Shown here: one piece after another, positions 32,255 through 33,456 of the stretch
How the letters are laid out: each line of letters opens with the position of its first letter
Position numbering within the stretch: position 1 is the first letter of the stretch
NCBI GenBank assembly: GCA_900753715.1
Contig: CAAEAE010000104.1
Span: forward strand, 1-33,456
Source of the DNA: an uncultured Roseburia sp.
GTDB taxonomy: Bacteria > Bacillota_A > Clostridia > Lachnospirales > Lachnospiraceae
Direction: 5' to 3'
DNA length: 33,456 nt
The notes under the pieces: generated by a model
Seen by the model: only the letters and a program-made list of their open reading frames with translations
Told to the model about the DNA's origin: nothing
Databases searched by the model: none
Made by a program: the position numbers and the translations under genes

Positions 32255-32336
32255 TCTTTAAGATTTGCCAGGTGCCTCCACCGGTGTGTTGACAAATCAC
32301 GCTTTCGCGCGAATTACTCCCTCACGAAGTCTTCTG
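32255..32336 (-). promoter_or_regulatory. Probable yybP-ykoY manganese riboswitch aptamer
   Basis: On minus, in order: a stem strand AAGA, GAGGGAGTA (family GGGGAGUA loop), a hairpin around TTCGC-GCGAAA-GCGTGA, GTCAACACA (family GUCAACAUA), a hairpin CCGGTG-GAGG-CACCTGG, and GCAAATCTT (family AGCAAGACCU) closing with the first strand. It lies behind a sigma-A promoter and directly before a terminator and mntP, the standard target of this class. The second metal-binding loop differs from consensus at two or three bases, so the call is probable, not certain. Confidence 0.6.
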
Positions 32337-32357
32337 TTTTCGTCATTGCGTTTTATT

Positions 32358-32386
32358 ACCGTAGCATATCTTCGGGCGGTTGTCAA
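32358..32386 (-). promoter_or_regulatory. Sigma-A promoter of the mntP riboswitch transcript
   Basis: On minus: TTGACA (32386-32381), 17 bases, TACGGT (32363-32358) with TG one base before it. The implied leader before mntP is about 345 bases; apart from the riboswitch, terminator and second hairpin, 32005-32148 shows no gene. Confidence 0.75.
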
Positions 32387-32412
32387 TGGATTTTGTGTAC
32401 TAATTACAGAAC

Positions 32413-33339
32413 CTAATTACAGAACGCAAGTCCTTCAAAGACTTCATCGGTATCTTTTCCCAAATCCGGAATCTTGTAAGCCTGTTCTATGTATAGCCAT
32501 CCTTTCGTTCCGTCCTCTGCAAGTACTTCCACCCAGTTCTTCCTGTCCGTTCTCAAAAACGTTACTTCCTGCGGTGCAATGTAATAGGGTTCCAGCGAAT
32601 GGTCTCTTTCGGCATATACCGGCAGATTCTCCAGCAATTGTTGCGGTTTCCTGTACATATACCAATAACCCTCTTCCGGCTCTACAATTTCCAACTTTTC
32701 ATCCTCTGTAATTGTATATTCCAGTACAATCAGATTGCTCTGTTCCACATCCACCTGCCATGACGGTACATAAATGTGATTTCTTCCATCAAAAAGGATT
32801 TCCTCCGCATCCAAAAATCCTGCTGATATACTTCCAATATATTTAAGTGTTCCCTCTTTATAGCGATAAATTCCCAGTCTTCTAAAGCCCCCAAAAGCTT
32901 CCTTTTCAAGAACTCCTATTTCCCGCAGGTCATCATAGACATTAATATCAAGAATTAAAAAATCATCTGTCCAGCACTCCCATGTTTCATCTAACGGATA
33001 TTCTTTTTCATCAATGCAAAGTGTCTGCTCTTTGGAGTGAACTTCTATGATATGTTTTTCATTCATATCATCCAAAGAGACCTCCGCTTTGCGGGTCGTC
33101 TGAAGATGACTTGTTCTATACAGTACAGCCTCTTCTGTATTTTCTGTCTCTTCCTCCAGAATTTCGGTTTCTGTTTCCAACATCTCCGGCTCACCGGAAA
33201 CATCCGCCACCATTTCTGTTTCTGCCGCTTCACTTTGTAAGGTTTCTGTCTCTGCTTTTGCTCCTGTTTCCTTTCCACAACCTGCTGACAACGCAAGCGC
33301 TGTCAGCAGAAGAACTGCTAGTATGTGTTTTTTTCTCAT
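32413..33339 (-). CDS. Lipoprotein with C-terminal SH3-like domain
   Basis: 308 residues. The signal MRKKHILAVLLLTALALSAGC has a clear lipobox (LSAGC, lipidated C21), followed by a Glu/Thr-rich stalk (about 24-75) and two globular parts. The C-terminal third (PYYIAPQEVTFLRTDRKNWVEVLAEDGTKGWLYIE) resembles a bacterial SH3 fold, which often binds peptidoglycan; the middle (EVHSKEQTLCIDEKEYPLDETWE) is unassigned. The start at 33339 is supported by GGGGGAAG four bases upstream. The gene immediately upstream is a paralogue, so this is a tandem duplication. Role unknown; located on the outer face of the membrane. Confidence 0.82.
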   Translation of the reverse strand: MRKKHILAVLLLTALALSAGCGKETGAKAETETLQSEAAETEMVADVSGEPEMLETETEILEEETENTEEAVLYRTSHLQTTRKAEVSLDDMNEKHIIEVHSKEQTLCIDEKEYPLDETWECWTDDFLILDINVYDDLREIGVLEKEAFGGFRRLGIYRYKEGTLKYIGSISAGFLDAEEILFDGRNHIYVPSWQVDVEQSNLIVLEYTITEDEKLEIVEPEEGYWYMYRKPQQLLENLPVYAERDHSLEPYYIAPQEVTFLRTDRKNWVEVLAEDGTKGWLYIEQAYKIPDLGKDTDEVFEGLAFCN

Positions 33340-33382
33340 AAAACTTCCCCCATGCATCTACCCAATTTCCGCTTTTTACAAT

Positions 33383-33456
33383 TTATTCATAAGACAATCC
33401 GTCAAATATTTCGAGTACGTCCTTTCCAACATCCGGTACATTGCCCCGAATCCTGG
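33383..33456 (-). CDS. Partial paralogue of the lipoprotein (C-terminus only)
   Basis: Only the last 23 codons lie in the window, running off its end. They encode RIRGNVPDVGKDVLEIFDGL then SYE and stop, aligning with the end of the downstream lipoprotein (YKIPDLGKDTDEVFEGLAFCN). The match of PD-x-GKD and the spacing to the stop make a tandem duplicate likely. The intergenic gap to the next start is 43 bases, so both may be co-transcribed. Confidence 0.75.
   Translation of the reverse strand, partial: RIRGNVPDVGKDVLEIFDGLSYE

Noticed and set aside
32171..32711. Plus-strand frames across the mntP leader
   Set aside because: They cross a promoter, aptamer and terminator read on minus, lack ribosome sites and show no protein-like conservation pattern.
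1..33456. CRISPR array, tRNA or rRNA gene, complete insertion sequence
   Set aside because: No regularly spaced direct repeats, cloverleaf-like or rRNA sequence, or transposase-like protein was seen.

Overview
The window looks like a chromosomal segment of a low-to-mid GC, motile, endospore-lineage Firmicute, most likely a Lachnospiraceae gut anaerobe of the Roseburia/Agathobacter/Eubacterium type. The assignment rests on the mix of flagellin with a FliS-type chaperone under sigma-28 promoters, a BofA-family protein beside a DUF2508 (YaaL) gene, MecA, a CwlD-like amidase, a VanRS-like two-component system, strong purine-rich Shine-Dalgarno sites, and frequent TTG/GTG starts. It is inferred from gene content only; no rRNA or tRNA gene was seen.

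Layout. 1-2400 (minus): part of a Tad/Flp pilus locus (prepilin peptidase, TadZ/CpaE-like protein, TadA/CpaF-like ATPase) with overlapping genes. The ATPase frame stops early where an AT-rich sequence begins. 2515-3164: bofA-like and DUF2508 genes, divergent. 3197-5124 (minus): flagellin and its FliS-like chaperone behind a clear sigma-28 promoter. 5339-6376: a DUF1858 redox-disulfide protein and MecA. 6541-8895 (plus): an unusual unit with a Ser/Thr kinase fused to a degenerate MinD-like domain, a second overlapping MinD-like ORF, and a small unknown protein. The first two lack ATG/GTG/TTG at the expected start. 9081-11827 (plus): two cell-wall enzymes, an SH3-GH18 glycosidase with a structured promoter/leader, and a CwlD-like amidase whose ribosome site lies inside the preceding terminator. 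11822-15061 (minus): a 1079-residue FliK-like protein with its own sigma-28 promoter. 15176-19591 (minus): glgB behind a TPR/AAA-like ATPase. 19656-24216: AI-2E family permease, aconitase-superfamily hydratase, HAD phosphatase. 24222-26930: histidine kinase and response regulator. 27051-30344: a small membrane protein, a coiled-coil protein and a surface-anchored 5'-nucleotidase. 30445-32386: mntP and a CaCA antiporter behind a probable yybP-ykoY manganese riboswitch with terminator. 32413-33456: tandem copies of a lipoprotein.

Functional links. Three degenerate P-loop proteins occur here: TadZ, the kinase C-terminal domain and the ORF after it. The kinase unit may therefore be a regulatory partner of a surface or pilus machine, but this is inference. 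The two sigma-28 promoters tie flagellin/FliS and the giant FliK-like protein into one late flagellar regulon. The riboswitch, MntP and the antiporter suggest a manganese-triggered efflux operon. The best candidates for something undescribed are the kinase/P-loop/P-loop unit with non-canonical starts, the FliK-like giant protein, and the riboswitch leader with its second 19-bp hairpin.
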